Assembly (NCBI RefSeq): GCF_030463565.1
Contig: NC_134655.1
Coordinates: 4,910,372 to 4,974,371 of the forward strand
Origin: Pelecanus crispus
Taxonomy: Eukaryota > Chordata > Aves > Pelecaniformes > Pelecanidae
Direction: 5' to 3'
Length of the DNA: 64,000 nt
Shown here: one piece after another, positions 24,546 to 36,610 of the stretch
Layout: every line of letters starts with the position of its first letter
Numbering within the stretch: the stretch's first letter is position 1
Position numbers and translations under genes: made by a program
Notes under the pieces: model-generated
What the model was told of the DNA's origin: nothing
The model's input: the letters and a program-made list of their open reading frames with translations, nothing else
Databases searched by the model: none

Positions 24546-25368
24546 AGATGCACAGATAAAGTGCTGTAACAGAGAAACTTGTGTAAATCTTTTTTAAAAT
24601 AAATAAGGTACAGCTAAACCACCTTTGACTCATTTTAGCTCTGAAAGAAAAGTCAGCCTAAGCTTTAACGATCTGAATTTTAAGGTCAAGGTGAAATATA
24701 TCATAACTATAACAGTGGTTGTGATCTATATCGACTGTTTGAGTCTCCTGTTCCTCTTGAGGTTTCCCAGAAACAGGAAGGCTATTGCAGAACGTATACA
24801 TTAGACATAGTTCCTTTTACAGAAACATTTTTGTAATAAAATGTGGTTGCTCAAATACCTGTTAAAATATTTAACAAGGAAACAATTTTCTTCTGATCCA
24901 GTCGATCTTTTAAACAAGACAATGTATTTTTTTTCTACGATGCAGCCCACAGGAAGGAACAGAAGTAAACATCCTCCTTAACCGAAAACTGTTCTGCTTT
25001 AAGAACTAAACTATTGCATTACATGAGAGCAAGAAATACCCATTTGGTGTTATCCCGTTCTCCAAACATACAGCCCAGTGATATCCTTATTTTTGCCTTA
25101 ATCTCAAAGGTCCGTTTGTCTTCAGGAAAGACACACATTAAAAAGAGGTTCCCTTTAAGGCTCGTCTTAAAAGATCTTTTCCCACCTTTCCATCTGGGGA
25201 AGCTCTTTGACAGCAGGAACTGTCACCGTTGGAGTTTTGGATGCTACTAGGTTTTTGTGCTCTGTTCTCTGTAATTTCAGGCACTTTGGGGCTAACATGG
25301 CTGTTTGATTTTAAGTCTGCAATAATACTAGCAATGTGTTCAATACTCAGAAGGGTCACCGGTTTCCT

Positions 25369-25433
25369 TCATACACTCAGGATTTCAAATTCTTCTTCCA
25401 ATTCAAAGAGCTTGTCGGTAGATTCAATGAGTT
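25369..25433 (-). CDS. ATG4A: ATG4A exon 13 (last), with LIR and stop
   Basis: 65 bp: completes Glu, then [20 protein letters not shown] and TGA (25369-25371). The acceptor is a T-run ending cag. It carries the acidic tail and FEIL motif. Confidence 0.95.
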
Positions 25434-25550
25434 CTGAAAAAAAAAAAAAATTAATCAATTTAGAATCGAAAGACATGTCTGATTTTGTTTACGTACAAAC
25501 AAAAAAAACCATTTTTCTGGAAAGTGTCCTTCAAAGTATTTTGTAAGATT

Positions 25551-25582
<32 letters not shown>

Positions 25583-28500
25583 CTCTATATATCTGTGCTA
25601 GCAATTGTAATGCGGCCTCTTTGGCTAACTGGCTGATATTCTGTAAGAATCAGGCATTGAATCAGGTGGTGACTGCTGGACTCCGAGGAAAGCGCAGTTC
25701 TTCCACCTGTGATTAGCCTTCGGTTTGCTACCGAGGCACGCTGGGCTGCAGGGGCGCGCTGCCCGTCGGGACCGCACCTGCTCCTGTGGTCGTCACTTCT
25801 GGCTTTGCTGGCGGTATGAAGGGAGGCCAGTGCGGAGGGTGCTTCTGGACCAGCTCAAACATCCGTAGACTCTGTTGCTTTAGAATCTCCTGAGGACAGA
25901 ATACTTTCATTTTAACAGATGCCTCAAGAGAACCTTCAAGCATGAAAAATGTCTGCTTAATTAAAAACATTTTTAATTATGCGTGTCTATCAAAAAACAA
26001 AGGCTTTCTGCAGGCATACAGTGAAAACCTGTTATTTCAAGTAGCTGCTGTTACAAAGCACTGCTTCACAGATCTCTGTAATGTTTTCCTAGTTGAAAAC
26101 ACATCTGGGAGACAGATCTCTTGAACTCTCCTACAAGTTATCAGTGTGTTATAATTAGCTTTGATATCCATGCACCCGTAATTTTGTTTACAGGTAGCAA
26201 ACGGACACCAAGAACGTACAATATTTTCTGCCTTTTAAAAGAAAATTACTTGGCATGGACCTCTCTGCGTTCAAGTTTTCTGTTGATCAACGGGAACAAG
26301 ACACATTTATCAGCTCAAAAAAACCAACAGATTTTGAAGGACAGGTTTTCATCAGGAGAAACAAGTTATTATTGAAGCCAAATTCCACTCCTCTTCAATC
26401 ATCTAAATGACATCGCATCCTGTATTTCAGTTATTTACAAACTGCTTTCCTTAGCCTTTTTTTTTTTCTTCCAATAAATAAATGCCTTGAGAGGTTGATG
26501 TTACTACTTCACATTCATACTTCTGTTCCTTAGTATACCAACTGCATGCAGAAATGTCCTAAAGTCCTTTTCCTGCAGCAGCAAGCATCTTTTGTGCATC
26601 CCACAGTTCAGCAGGAGCCAGAAGGATTCAGCACCTGGAGAATCAGCTCTTTTGTGGTACCAGGGACTAACAGTTATAATTAGAACACGTAATAATATAT
26701 TATGGCAAACAATAAAAAAGGATCAGGAAGCAAATAAATGAATTGCTTCAACATGGCAGTTAAAACTTACTTTTAACATTTATTTCCCAGTAAATGACTA
26801 AGTTTCAGCCAGTACCATAGTCACGCTAAAAAAAGAAAAGCTTTTTAATGGTCTATATTTGCACTCCTTTTCCAAGCGGCAGGGTTCACGGTTGCCAAAG
26901 TGCTGAACAAGCTCCGATTAGCAATGCGGTAGCACTGGCTTACCCTGATGCATTAATGCATTCTTCTCTATGGCTCATTTAATTTGCACGCAGAGAAAGA
27001 TGTAATGGGAATTTCCATTTTAAAAAAAAAAATAGTACACATTATTTCATACAGAGCAAATAAAGATAGCATTATTACCTTTTGTACAAGACTACACCAG
27101 TTATCAAAATCACATTCTTCTTTGCAAAAGAAGCCCTATGGAAAAAAATACACACAGTAGTAGTATTAAACAATAACAATATGTCAATGAGTGAAGGATG
27201 CTGTGGCATCTTTATGCACTGTTTAAAGCTTTAAAAACATACGTCTCAAGTGACAATCACCCATAACCAAACTGAAGGATACTGGCATGGGATCAGATTT
27301 CATTTCTTCAACTAGCACAGGATTCTTGCGATGTATACTGGATGACTTCTACAAGTAATTCCATTTAAAGATTTGTAAATTATGATCTAAAATAAGTTAA
27401 GCTTAAGTAAGTAGCTTCTCCAGAGCGACCATGCATACATGGTAGTGATGGAATAAAATAAGGAAACCTGATTCAGTTCCTTGCTTTGACCTTCAGAATA
27501 CTTCTTGCAAAAGGTAAATGCTGCTCAGTAAAGAAAATGTGTTGGCTCCCTAGGATGCAAACAGCCCATTCCCCGCTTGACCTACGATTAATGTATCCTA
27601 ATGCAGTTTATATATAAACTACTACAAGTTGGATTTTAAGTTGTAGAAGACAGCTTTCTGATCTTGATTCTACTCAAGGAAATGCATTACTGCCCTTACC
27701 AACAGCCAGAGGTATTACTGTGAAATAAGGTACACGCATCTATTATTTCCTAACACCTACTAAAGCTACTGAAGGGTCCAGATTCATGATCTTCATTCTG
27801 TGTGGGGCTTGCTGGCAGTGGAAGCTCTGGTCATCAACTGTGCCATTTTCTTCCGAATCTACAAAACTTTGAGTGGTGTGAGGGTCCAAATAGATCAGCT
27901 CGTTGCCTGTATGGGTAAAATCCGTATGTTGATAATACGTGAGAGACTTTAATAAGCACTTATTCCATCCAGCCTTGTAAAATAGAAATTTAGATTATCA
28001 TCACCATCAATATCTAGACTTTCTAGCTAGGGAGTCTTCAAGAGAATCAGGAAGTCAGACACAATAGTTCCCCACAGGGTATTTAGTAAAATTTTCTATT
28101 GTGACCTATATTACTGTAGAATTTTTGGTTGGTTTGTTCTACCTTTGTCACATACTTCCCTTTTTCTACGTATGTGAGGTCCAGTACATTTTAAAAATGT
28201 CGACTGTTGTGATCCCTAACATTCCACAGATCAAAAAGTGCAGGACGACCACAAATACAATCTGTAATCCCATTAGGCATTCATTCAGAAATTGGAACAG
28301 AGAAGTCTGACTAAAACAGTTCAGGTTTTACAAAAGGAAGAACAAAATAGCCACAAAATTATGATCAAACTGGGGCGAAATCTCAAAGACTAAAGCAATA
28401 GTTAATACTAGATTCAGTTAATAAAGGAAGACATGGAAGAAGGTGAAAAAGACACTGCTATCCGAGTAAGTTTGAAATACGAGATTTAAGCAAACTGTGA

Positions 28501-31500
28501 AGTGAAAGAATAAACCAAGACACCCTTCATTAGGAAGTATCAACGATTAGGAAAAAAACAGCGTTTTGGCAGTACTGACATTTGACGCTTGTCAAATGCT
28601 ATCAACTAATCTTAGTGTGCTGTTCTTGCTTGTATCATTACTTATTTTTACATCAAGCTTTGCTGCTGCTTTTCCATTCCTGTAGGGATGATATCACACT
28701 GTTCCTGAAGTATTTGAGGTATGTTTCTTCATTTCTTCTACTTTGTTCTCATGCTTAAACTGCTTACTATTTCCCCTCCCAAAAACAAACAAAAAAAATC
28801 AACCCCCTTCTCTTTAGATCATATGCATATTCGGAGTAAGTTTCTTTTTTCCTTACCTAAAAATCCTATGAAATAATAGGCATTATTTGGTTTCCCTCCT
28901 AATGCTCCCAAAGACTGTGGCATCTTAAAGCATTCCTAGGAGTTCAAAGGGAGAGAAATGAAATTGTAGTCGATTTGTTTATTGATGTAACGGATACCTC
29001 AACTTATTTCACAATAACAAACAATTCACTGAAAAAAACTTACTTTAAACGCATCAATATATACTGGATTTATGTGATTTATCCCTAGCCGTAGAGGTAT
29101 AATAAGCAAGAGGGGCTTCCAGCCTGTGCAGAATCCTGCTGCGTTCTTATTCCGGCCAAGAGGACTTCTGTGCAAATGTGCGCTGCTGTGGGCCGCGCTG
29201 CTGCTCTGGGGAGGGGACCAGCACATTTTCTCTGTGGGAATAAAAATAGAAATTAATGAATGTATGACATCAATGACAGAGTATGCGCTGGCACATTAGC
29301 GAGACATGAGATAAACGACGGGGGGATGAAAACGTAAGACTGAAGTTAGATTTACTACTAGCATTATTAATACTGCCAAGCTTTGCCCATAAAATGTCAG
29401 GGAAATGAAACAGCAGAGCTGAGACTATTAGAAACTCTTCAGGGAACTCTCCACTTCCAGCGATGTGAACATAAACCAGGCAGGGGTAGGGACTACAGCA
29501 GAACTAGGCTGTGGCTACACACCACTTGTAATCCCACCTTTCTCACAACTGGAAATTAAGCCTGGCCGTCTGTTTCTCTAGGATCTGCCCCTGGTTTCTC
29601 TTTTGCCTGGCAAAAGCGCATCTCTCTGGCAAACTCTGCATTAAAACCAATTCTCTGTATTTCTACATACTGCAGCTTCATTCCATTTCTGGGGTAGGAG
29701 TTGAGATAGCCCAGACCAAACTCCGTCTTCTCCCAAACTGCACGGTGTGTAAGTCGGCCACCAGAAGGGCCTACACCGTTCTGTGCTAGCTTTACTTTTG
29801 GACACCCAAAACCTCAGTTTGCATTTCCTTTATTCCTTTTATACCCTGGGAACAAGTAGGGGTGGCCCCAAAATATTTTGTTCATCTTTAGATACATTCA
29901 GGAAAGCGGAGTCAAATCAAAAACTGTAACCAGAGGACTAATGTTTCACTTACTGATGTCTTCAATGACCACTGTATTGTCCATAGATACATAAACTGCT
30001 AATGAATTCCATTCATCAAATAAAGCAAGCTTCCTAGAAAACATTAAGGTAATAATTAATATAACCTATAGCTTTTCATTCGGGACAATAAGATGGTTCT
30101 TGAGCAAAAAAAATGAAATTGTTTCTTTGGATAACGTATTTGTTGGATTATTTTAAGTCTCCATGTAATAAAAAGATAACTTTGAAAATTTAATATATTT
30201 AGAAAAGTAAGTACTGAGTGGCGCCAGGAAAAGCACCCACACTGTAGCATGTGAAAACTGTTTTGTCCTTTTGCCAAATGCAGTGATAGTAACAGCTCAA
30301 CCACATAATTAGGTTTATTACTTTTTATTGCATTTAACAGCCTCCGCAATAGGCTCCTGCCCACTGTGCCTGGCACTGTCTAGGGAAGGAAAAAAAATCC
30401 TGTGCTAGTTTTGCACATTAGTTTTTGCTTAAGAAGTTCCACTAAATTCAGCGGAACTATTTCTGTGCACATGCGGACAGCAGACTCAGGGCATTACACT
30501 AGATCAGCTAAAGGTCTTTGGCACCCAAAAGTTAGGAGGGAGGCATTATAGCACACAGGTTTCTGTCCACTTGTGTGAAATCCAAAACTCTGGGGAAGGG
30601 AGCTACACTCCTAGGTTGCACAGGCAGAGTCAGCTGTCTGAAATAAGCCAGAAAAACCTGTATGTGAGCACCAAGCCATGAAGAATTTGTAAGTGAAAAA
30701 AGCTGGAGGCCAGGGCATGCTTTAGCTCCTCTCTGTCTCTCCAGAACGCGTGTCTGTCCCAGGGCTGCCAAGAATTGCTGCTGGACACTCGGGACCTGCA
30801 GTCTAGCCTCCACGTGAGATGTGGCACCTCCACCCATCCCTCAGAAATGGAGCAAAGTCAACTCTTTCAAGCGTGCCTTCTAGACTAGGAGGAGCTGCCC
30901 ATGTTTTACAGAGCAGCCTCCAGGCAGCACCGCAGCTCAGCGAGGAACCGCAGTTCAGTTCCCTCCTTGGCCTGGCTGGCTTCACCGAGGTTCCATGCCA
31001 CCACTCCAGTCTGCGCGGTGGCACTCCTGACCCGCCCAAGCTGTGCCACGTTGCGGACAGGAATACGTAGCTCTGGTGCTTGCTGGTGAGGCCATGTAGA
31101 CGGCACAGCAGGAGGGGCCTTTTTGCAGGTCTTCCCCAGGCTCTTGGTGTACCAAAATTTAGAACTCGCCCAATCCCAACTCAGTATCTGCCCACCGGGC
31201 TACGGCATCATGGTCTGTGCTGCACTTGCGAACACATGGCACATATAGTCCTGATTCTGAGAGAGGGAGAGCGGCCTTTGAAACTCTGTCTTGGGCCTTA
31301 TCCTGGTCTCAGAGCTTTGCTGCCCCACGTTCGGAATGAGCTAGTGCGATTCGACTTACTTCAGTACTTGAGCAACTGTATTTGGTCCAAACCATTCGCC
31401 AATTGATTTCCCCTCTCCAACACCCATCTGTGCTGTTTTTATGAGGAAAAACACACACACAGGAGAAAAGAAAAAAACACCACAGAGAGTCTGGTCACAA

Positions 31501-34500
31501 TATATGTTAAACAGCATGACCTACTAATATTTTGACATACATTCTAGAGCAATTGCAAACTGGATTTAGCAACCACAATTATTTTCTCAATCTATGCCCT
31601 TTTCAAATCTTAATGACTGCTAGTTCCTTTACAAAAAGTTTCTAAACTGTAATGAGAAGCACAAATATTAGTGTCCTTTATTACAAATTACAGCAACAAG
31701 CTTCGTGACTGTATTTTAATATTACCAACTCTGGTACCCAAGGCTTACATGTTTTATCAAGAGCTAGATTCCAATATACACATTTATTTAGGTCTCAGTG
31801 AATAGCGTTTCTGAATTATTATACTTTGTACCCATATGCATGCATTTTTTATTATATATAAACATATACATTGTCTTCATAATGACCTTTTTAAAATTTT
31901 GAACTACCGTATTTCAAATTAGAAAGTTTCAACACAGTAGGAATTTCCGTGTTAAAAAAAGAAATTGATGTGTGTTCTTACCCATTTGGTGGATGGAATA
32001 ACAGCAATCTTTTCTATCTAGAAAGCACCGTAAGATTCTATGATATTCTTCTGGTTGTTTTTTGTGTTTTTCCCATTGCCAATCTTAGAGGAAAAAAGTT
32101 ATACAGATTAAAAAATAATAATGTTTCCATCGTCCTGATCAAATTTCTAGATAGCAGAAAGCCATACACTGAGATGTTAAAAGACTAATGTACAATTCAT
32201 CTCTAATATTTACATTTTATTTAGAGTTCCTAGAAGTCACAGCTTGTCATTTATTATCAAGCTGTCCTTTATCATCGCAGGCCAGATTGTGAAAACTGGG
32301 AAAATAAAATAAAAATGTCAACCGCAAATATATTCTGAGTGATTGCTGCTGAGAATTGATAGCTATTGCTGTATGTGAGCTTCCAAGATTGTTTAAAACT
32401 ATACGCTCTGTTTAGATTTTGTTGGAGTCGTAAGCATACATCAGATAATAAGATCCATAAAGCAAAGTCCAGACACAGTGCTGGCCCTCTCCCGCAGCAA
32501 AACCCAAAACACAGCTTTGCCGTGTATGCTCTTGCTTCTAACGTAAGGTAGTTGCCTCCCATTTACTGACAGAAGCGCATACACAGGGCTGATACTATGA
32601 AGCAGCCATATACACTCAATTCTAGTTTTTCTCAGGTAATTTGTTTGCCTACTCCTCCAGTTAAATCTTTGCACCTCTGTTCTGTGGATTCAGTTATTCA
32701 AGTGGATAAATCCTTCTGTGGATTCAGTTATTCAAGTGGATAAATCCACAAAGCACGCTGCCGTAGGACCCACAGCACAAGAGTACAAGGATTACAGACC
32801 TAACCGTAATAATTGAATTGATGCAGCAGCCGCACACAGACCAGACCGATGATCCTTACCTGTCATCCCGGGGCGTGAGGTGTTGATACAGGCTTAAGAG
32901 CTTGCACTAACGAGTTCTGCTGCGGGGTTTGGACCTCAGGCTGGTGATGGGCGAGTGGTATGTGAAGTACTTTGTATGGTGTCTATTACTATGTCACTAT
33001 TCACACAGTCACTGTGTGTGAACATTTGATGGCTACATAAGCAATGAAGAGAAGGGTAAGAACTCAGACCCACGGCGGCAGGTTTTCCCTTGGCCTCAAC
33101 TTGGGTATTCCTCAAAAAGATTTATAAAATAACGACAATGGGATTCCCTATTTGTCCTCCCTCTATTTCTATTTCTCTGCTTAGGGCTGGCATGATTTCA
33201 CCCTGTCAGACAAGAATAATTCACTAGTAACTTCTATTGGGGCATCAAAGAAAGTTACATTAATAAATGTAGGTGTTGTGCTTGTATGGAAAACTACAAC
33301 AAAAATTAAACGGTCTCCAAACAACACTAAAGTTCACTCAGCAACTGTACTCACCTCTTCCTAAATGTCTGCAGATCAGTGCTTGTGCCAGCATCATCTG
33401 CCCACATCGCAGCATACATCCCCAGCCCGCATCAGACGAAGGACCAGTGCCTCCTATTAAAAAAGTTCATTACAACCAATACGGGCTTTAAATGAGCGCA
33501 GCGCCAGAGAGAAAATTTCAGAGTTAAAATCTCCAGCAACTGTCCTATGGATAAAAGGTGCTGAGCAAGACCTTTTCTTTCCATATTGCTGGTCTAACTT
33601 TACTGCTTGCTCTACAAGCATGAAGACCTGATTATATGCAGGTACAAGTAAATACAGTTTTTAATAGCTTTAATATTTTGTTTGCATAAACAGTTAAAAT
33701 GATGCTCAAAATTGCTCTAATACTGCAAAAATCATTTTTCAGTCCATGACAACATCACTAATACTGCTATCTAATTTATAACAAAGCAGCTGGTCTGCTG
33801 CGTACTTACCAATAGGCGAAAACTTTCTTCTGTACGTAAACCAGAGACGAGCACTTATATCCAACAGTAACTTAGATTTGTCTGGAATATTTTTAAGAGG
33901 AAAGAAATTATTAATCTGAACTTTTAAAACTGAAAAATACTAATTTTCCCTGTACAGTCAATATATGGAGTGCATGGAAGACTCCTATTAGCTTTTAATG
34001 CAAACCAACATGAACTTATGCATTACCTCCGAACCCAATAGAAAGTCATTTTAAGAAAAGGCTAATAATATTAAATTATTAAATCTCTTTTTTTTTTTTT
34101 TTAAATACATGCGCTTAAAGAATTTTCCCAAAGGCTCTGAAGAATTCTTAAGAATCTTATTTGCAGCACTTTCTCTGGGCCGTGGCTCAGACTGACTGGC
34201 CATTCCAAGGGATCCTTCAGCCGACCAAGGTTGCATGTGGTACCCTCGGCTGTCTGAACACCACGCCTGCGCTGATGGCCACCGCCTTTGATGCCTAACA
34301 AGGATGCCCTTGTCTTCTCCCCAAGGAGCAAAACTCATTTGTGAAATCTTATTTTCATCTAAATATTTTCTATAAATACATCACTCCGCTATGACTTTTA
34401 GGTCATATATTTTCATCAAAATACAGTACGTGCGCCAGATTAATTTTTTTATTATTATTGCTATTATTCTTCTTCTTTTGAAATATCATTTTAGTTGCAA

Positions 34501-36610
34501 ATAACAGGCTGCAGACGGCATCCCCCAAGGGAAAATAACATTAGTAGTACTGAACATACCCCAAAAGTAATTTATTTATCTATTTCCGAGGCATTTGATG
34601 TTGATGAGTGACCAGCCTCATACCTGACCGGCCTTTGCTACAAGTACGATCTCTTTGCATGAACTATGGTAGAAAGTACGTTGGTAAATTTCTCATTTCA
34701 TTTTAGGATGAATACCGCTGGTTATAGTTGGTTTCTTGTTGATGGAGAAAAATAAACTTCTCTCATGAGACATTCAGAGAACGTAAGGAAATCAGGAGTT
34801 GCTGCTGCATGTGAATGTATGAATCTCTACTGATTCTACAGATGAATTTTCATTCTAAAGATACCTGCGTTTAGGTGGTGCTGCCTTCCTAGAATCCACA
34901 CGGGCTCATCAGTTTCTGGAAATTCTTCTAAGTAGTCTGACAAAATAGTGATCTGGTTTTCATACCTAGATAAAACTGAAGAGGAATACACAAAATTCAA
35001 ACTCCATTTTGTCCCTTTGTTCTTTTTTGCACAACTTTTGAGTTCTCAGACTGAACCAGCTGTAGCTAGTCTTTGCAGTCTTTAGGTCTTCAGAACGGTG
35101 CTGCCAGCCGCGTTTACCCTTTGCCTTTAACAAGCTGTTCTGACACTGAAATATCCGATGTCTTGGCTGGTTTTTTATTTTGATCCTCAGCGAGTGCTGA
35201 GAGAGTAACATGGCTGACACCTTGATTATAAGCAGTCTGACTGAAGCCAGTAGCAGAGGTTCAGGACGACTGCAGTGAGAGTAAGATTTGATTCAAGGAA
35301 ATGAGGAAAGGGAAAACCAATTTAGGCATCACAGCATATGTGCCCCTGCTCGAGCTTAAATGTACAAATACTGCCACTGAGAGCAATTATGTCTTGTGCT
35401 TAATGGGAAGCATGTGAAAAGTGTCAGCAAGACCGCGTTTTACTTTCCTAACTGGAGATTTGAAACGCTTCAGAATAAAAGATGTATTTATGTTATTTTT
35501 CAACGCTAGACCTGTTTACTGTAAAATAACACATGATAATTATTACTACTTAAAGACAACCATTCAATCAATTTTTAGATAATTAGTTAAAGCAGGGGGT
35601 GTTGGAAAGCAGGCCCTCAAGTGTAAAAATGAACGTGAAATAATTTCTTTTACATACCAATCTTAAGCAATATACTGCTAAAAAATCAAAGTTGAAAGTG
35701 AAAGCAAACACAGTTGTATGGTGCTCCTCAAGTAAGTGCACATATATAAAGAATGAATAGGTACTCCTCAAGTGCACATATATAAAGAATGAATAATCAT
35801 CAGGTGAATACACCAAAAAAATAAATTCATGTAAAAATACACTTGCAGCAATGAGAAGTGACACTGGGCTACAGCACCCCGACCCGGGCAGCCAGGGCCA
35901 GCGCTGCCAGGCTCCCAAGGTACACCTCCTCCGCAGGGCAGCTGTTAAAACCCATTCTTCTTAAAACAACGATTGTTTTGAACTTCTTTCTCAGGGCTGT
36001 AGGCAGAGCGAAAGCACCTCTCACACCCAGCTCGGCCTTCTCCGTCGGAGCCGGCCCCGCTCGCCGCCCGCCCCGAGCGCGGTCTCTGCTCGGCTCCGGA
36101 GGCTCCGCCGGCGCTCGCCCCCCGCCCCCCGCCCCCCGCACGACAGAACCGCGCCCCCCTTCGCGCCCCCGGCCCTCCCACCGCCGCTGCCCTGGCACCG
36201 CTCAGACCGCCCGGGAAAGGCAGAACGGCCGGCGGCTCCGCTCCTTCCCCGCCAAGCCCCGGCCGCACGCTCCCCGCCAGCCCCCCCCCCCCCCCCCCCC
36301 CCCCCGCACCGGGGCTGGCAGCGCCGGCTCCCGGCGACACCGGCCTCAGGCCGCCCCGAGCCCCTCCGCCGCGGAGCCCCCCTGCCCCCGGGGGAGGCCG
36401 CGGAGCCCCGTCCCGCCCGGCGAGCCCCGCACGACGGGAAGCGCCGGCCCCCCCCGCCTCCCCCCTCAGCCCGCGGGCGCGGCCCCGCTGCCGGCCCCCG
36501 GCCCGGCCCCTCGCCGCCGCCGCCCCGCCAGCCGCCGCCCCACCGGCCGGGCCCGCGCCCCGCTCGCCCTCCGCGGCCCCACGCCGCCGCCGCCCCTCAC
36601 CTGACTCCAT
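25369..36610 (-). CDS. ATG4A: Cysteine protease ATG4A (autophagin), complete
   Basis: Cytosolic C54-family protease that trims the carboxy terminus of ATG8-family proteins (LC3/GABARAP) before lipidation and removes them from membranes afterwards. Thirteen coding exons join in one frame to 1194 bp, 397 residues; human ATG4A has 398. Catalytic Cys77 lies in [10 protein letters not shown], and Asp279 and His281 in LDPHTTQ. The carboxy-terminal FEIL (residues 392-395) is the LIR-type ATG8-binding motif. The start [11 protein letters not shown] matches the human start and has A at -3 and G at +4. It is divergent from PSMD10 across 281 bp and convergent with COL4A6. The linker in exon 8 ([14 protein letters not shown] region) is Ser-rich and differs strongly from human, as expected for a loop. 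Every intron has GT/AG borders. Confidence 0.97.
25551..25592. repeat. A17 run followed by (TA)n
   Basis: Seventeen A (25551-25567) followed by alternating TA and an interrupted TCTATATATCT, in the last ATG4A intron. Simple-sequence repeat, prone to length variation. Confidence 0.85.
25778..25889 (-). CDS. ATG4A: ATG4A exon 12
   Basis: 112 bp, phase 0 to 1: [20 protein letters not shown] through KPEVTTTGA. The donor is gcag/gtgcgg. Read-through would add 17 codons and a stop instead of the LIR exon. Confidence 0.96.
27079..27135 (-). CDS. ATG4A: ATG4A exon 11
   Basis: 57 bp, phase 0-0: [19 protein letters not shown]. The acceptor is tccatag and the donor aaag/gtaata. Confidence 0.96.
27761..27906 (-). 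CDS. ATG4A: ATG4A exon 10 (catalytic Asp and His)
   Basis: 146 bp, phase 1 to 0: [20 protein letters not shown], ending NLDPSVAL. It holds Asp279 and His281. The donor is ttta/gtaggt; the alternative gtag/gtgtta five bases downstream would break the frame. Confidence 0.95.
28857..28935 (-). CDS. ATG4A: ATG4A exon 9
   Basis: 79 bp, phase 0 to 1: [20 protein letters not shown] then YFIGFLG. The donor is ttag/gtaagg. Confidence 0.97.
29044..29231 (-). CDS. ATG4A: ATG4A exon 8
   Basis: 188 bp, phase 1 to 0. It begins KKMC, then a variable Ser/His-rich linker, then [20 protein letters not shown] and VYIDAFK. The linker is where ATG4A orthologues diverge most. Confidence 0.95.
29954..30033 (-). 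CDS. ATG4A: ATG4A exon 7
   Basis: 80 bp, phase 2 to 1: [20 protein letters not shown] then VVIEDI. The donor is atca/gtaagt. Confidence 0.97.
30480..31350. other. GC-richer block in ATG4A intron 6
   Basis: This stretch is visibly richer in G and C than the AT-rich introns around it and carries several short open frames on both strands. None shows a recognisable family or splice context. It may be an old, diverged repeat. Confidence 0.3.
31360..31432 (-). CDS. ATG4A: ATG4A exon 6
   Basis: 73 bp, phase 1 to 2: [20 protein letters not shown] then AQVLK. The acceptor is aaaaacag, chosen over the next cag 5 bp in because it keeps the frame with exon 5. Confidence 0.95.
31982..32083 (-). CDS. ATG4A: ATG4A exon 5
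   Basis: 102 bp, phase 1-1: [20 protein letters not shown] then [14 protein letters not shown]. The donor is atgg/gtaaga. Confidence 0.97.
32680..32747. repeat. Perfect 34-bp tandem duplication
   Basis: Two identical 34-bp units, 32680-32713 and 32714-32747, beginning ttctgtggattcagttattc and ending gtggataaatcc. They lie in ATG4A intron 4. Perfect identity suggests a recent event. Confidence 0.95.
33355..33453 (-). CDS. ATG4A: ATG4A exon 4 (catalytic Cys)
   Basis: 99 bp, phase 1-1: [20 protein letters not shown] then [13 protein letters not shown]. It holds nucleophile Cys77. The donor is agag/gtgagt. Confidence 0.97.
33810..33881 (-). CDS. ATG4A: ATG4A exon 3
   Basis: 72 bp, phase 1-1: [20 protein letters not shown] then FSPI. 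The donor is attg/gtaagt. Confidence 0.97.
34865..34975 (-). CDS. ATG4A: ATG4A exon 2
   Basis: 111 bp, phase 1-1: [20 protein letters not shown] then [17 protein letters not shown]. The acceptor tattcctcttcag is chosen over the tag 11 bp further in because it restores the VLS residues and the frame. Confidence 0.95.
35721..35795. repeat. Imperfect tandem duplication, about 35-40 bp
   Basis: Units 35721-35760 (40 bp) and 35761-35795 (35 bp) share ctcctcaagt and gtgcacatatataaagaatgaata. They differ by a small indel (an extra aagt in the left unit, a trailing base) and one substitution. They lie in ATG4A intron 1. Confidence 0.88.
36281..36305. repeat. C25 homopolymer (G25 on ATG4A sense strand)
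   Basis: Twenty-five consecutive C bases in ATG4A intron 1, about 300 bp downstream of its start codon. On the ATG4A transcript it reads as G25, able to form G-quadruplexes. The length in an assembly may be unreliable. Confidence 0.9.
36601..36610 (-). CDS. ATG4A: ATG4A exon 1 (coding part)
   Basis: 10 coding bases: Met-Glu-Ser plus one base of Val. The donor is tcag/gtgagg. The ATG is in a good context (A at -3, G at +4). The 5' UTR extends to the right by an unknown length. Confidence 0.95.

Noticed and set aside
27752-27757. Alternative donor gtgtta for ATG4A exon 10
   Set aside because: It would add five bases and break the join to GFFCKEE; the gtaggt donor at 27760-27759 keeps the frame.
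34960-34964. Alternative acceptor tag directly before TATGAAAACC in ATG4A exon 2
   Set aside because: It would leave the wrong phase after exon 1 and drop the VLS residues conserved in human; the cag at 34978-34976 resolves both.
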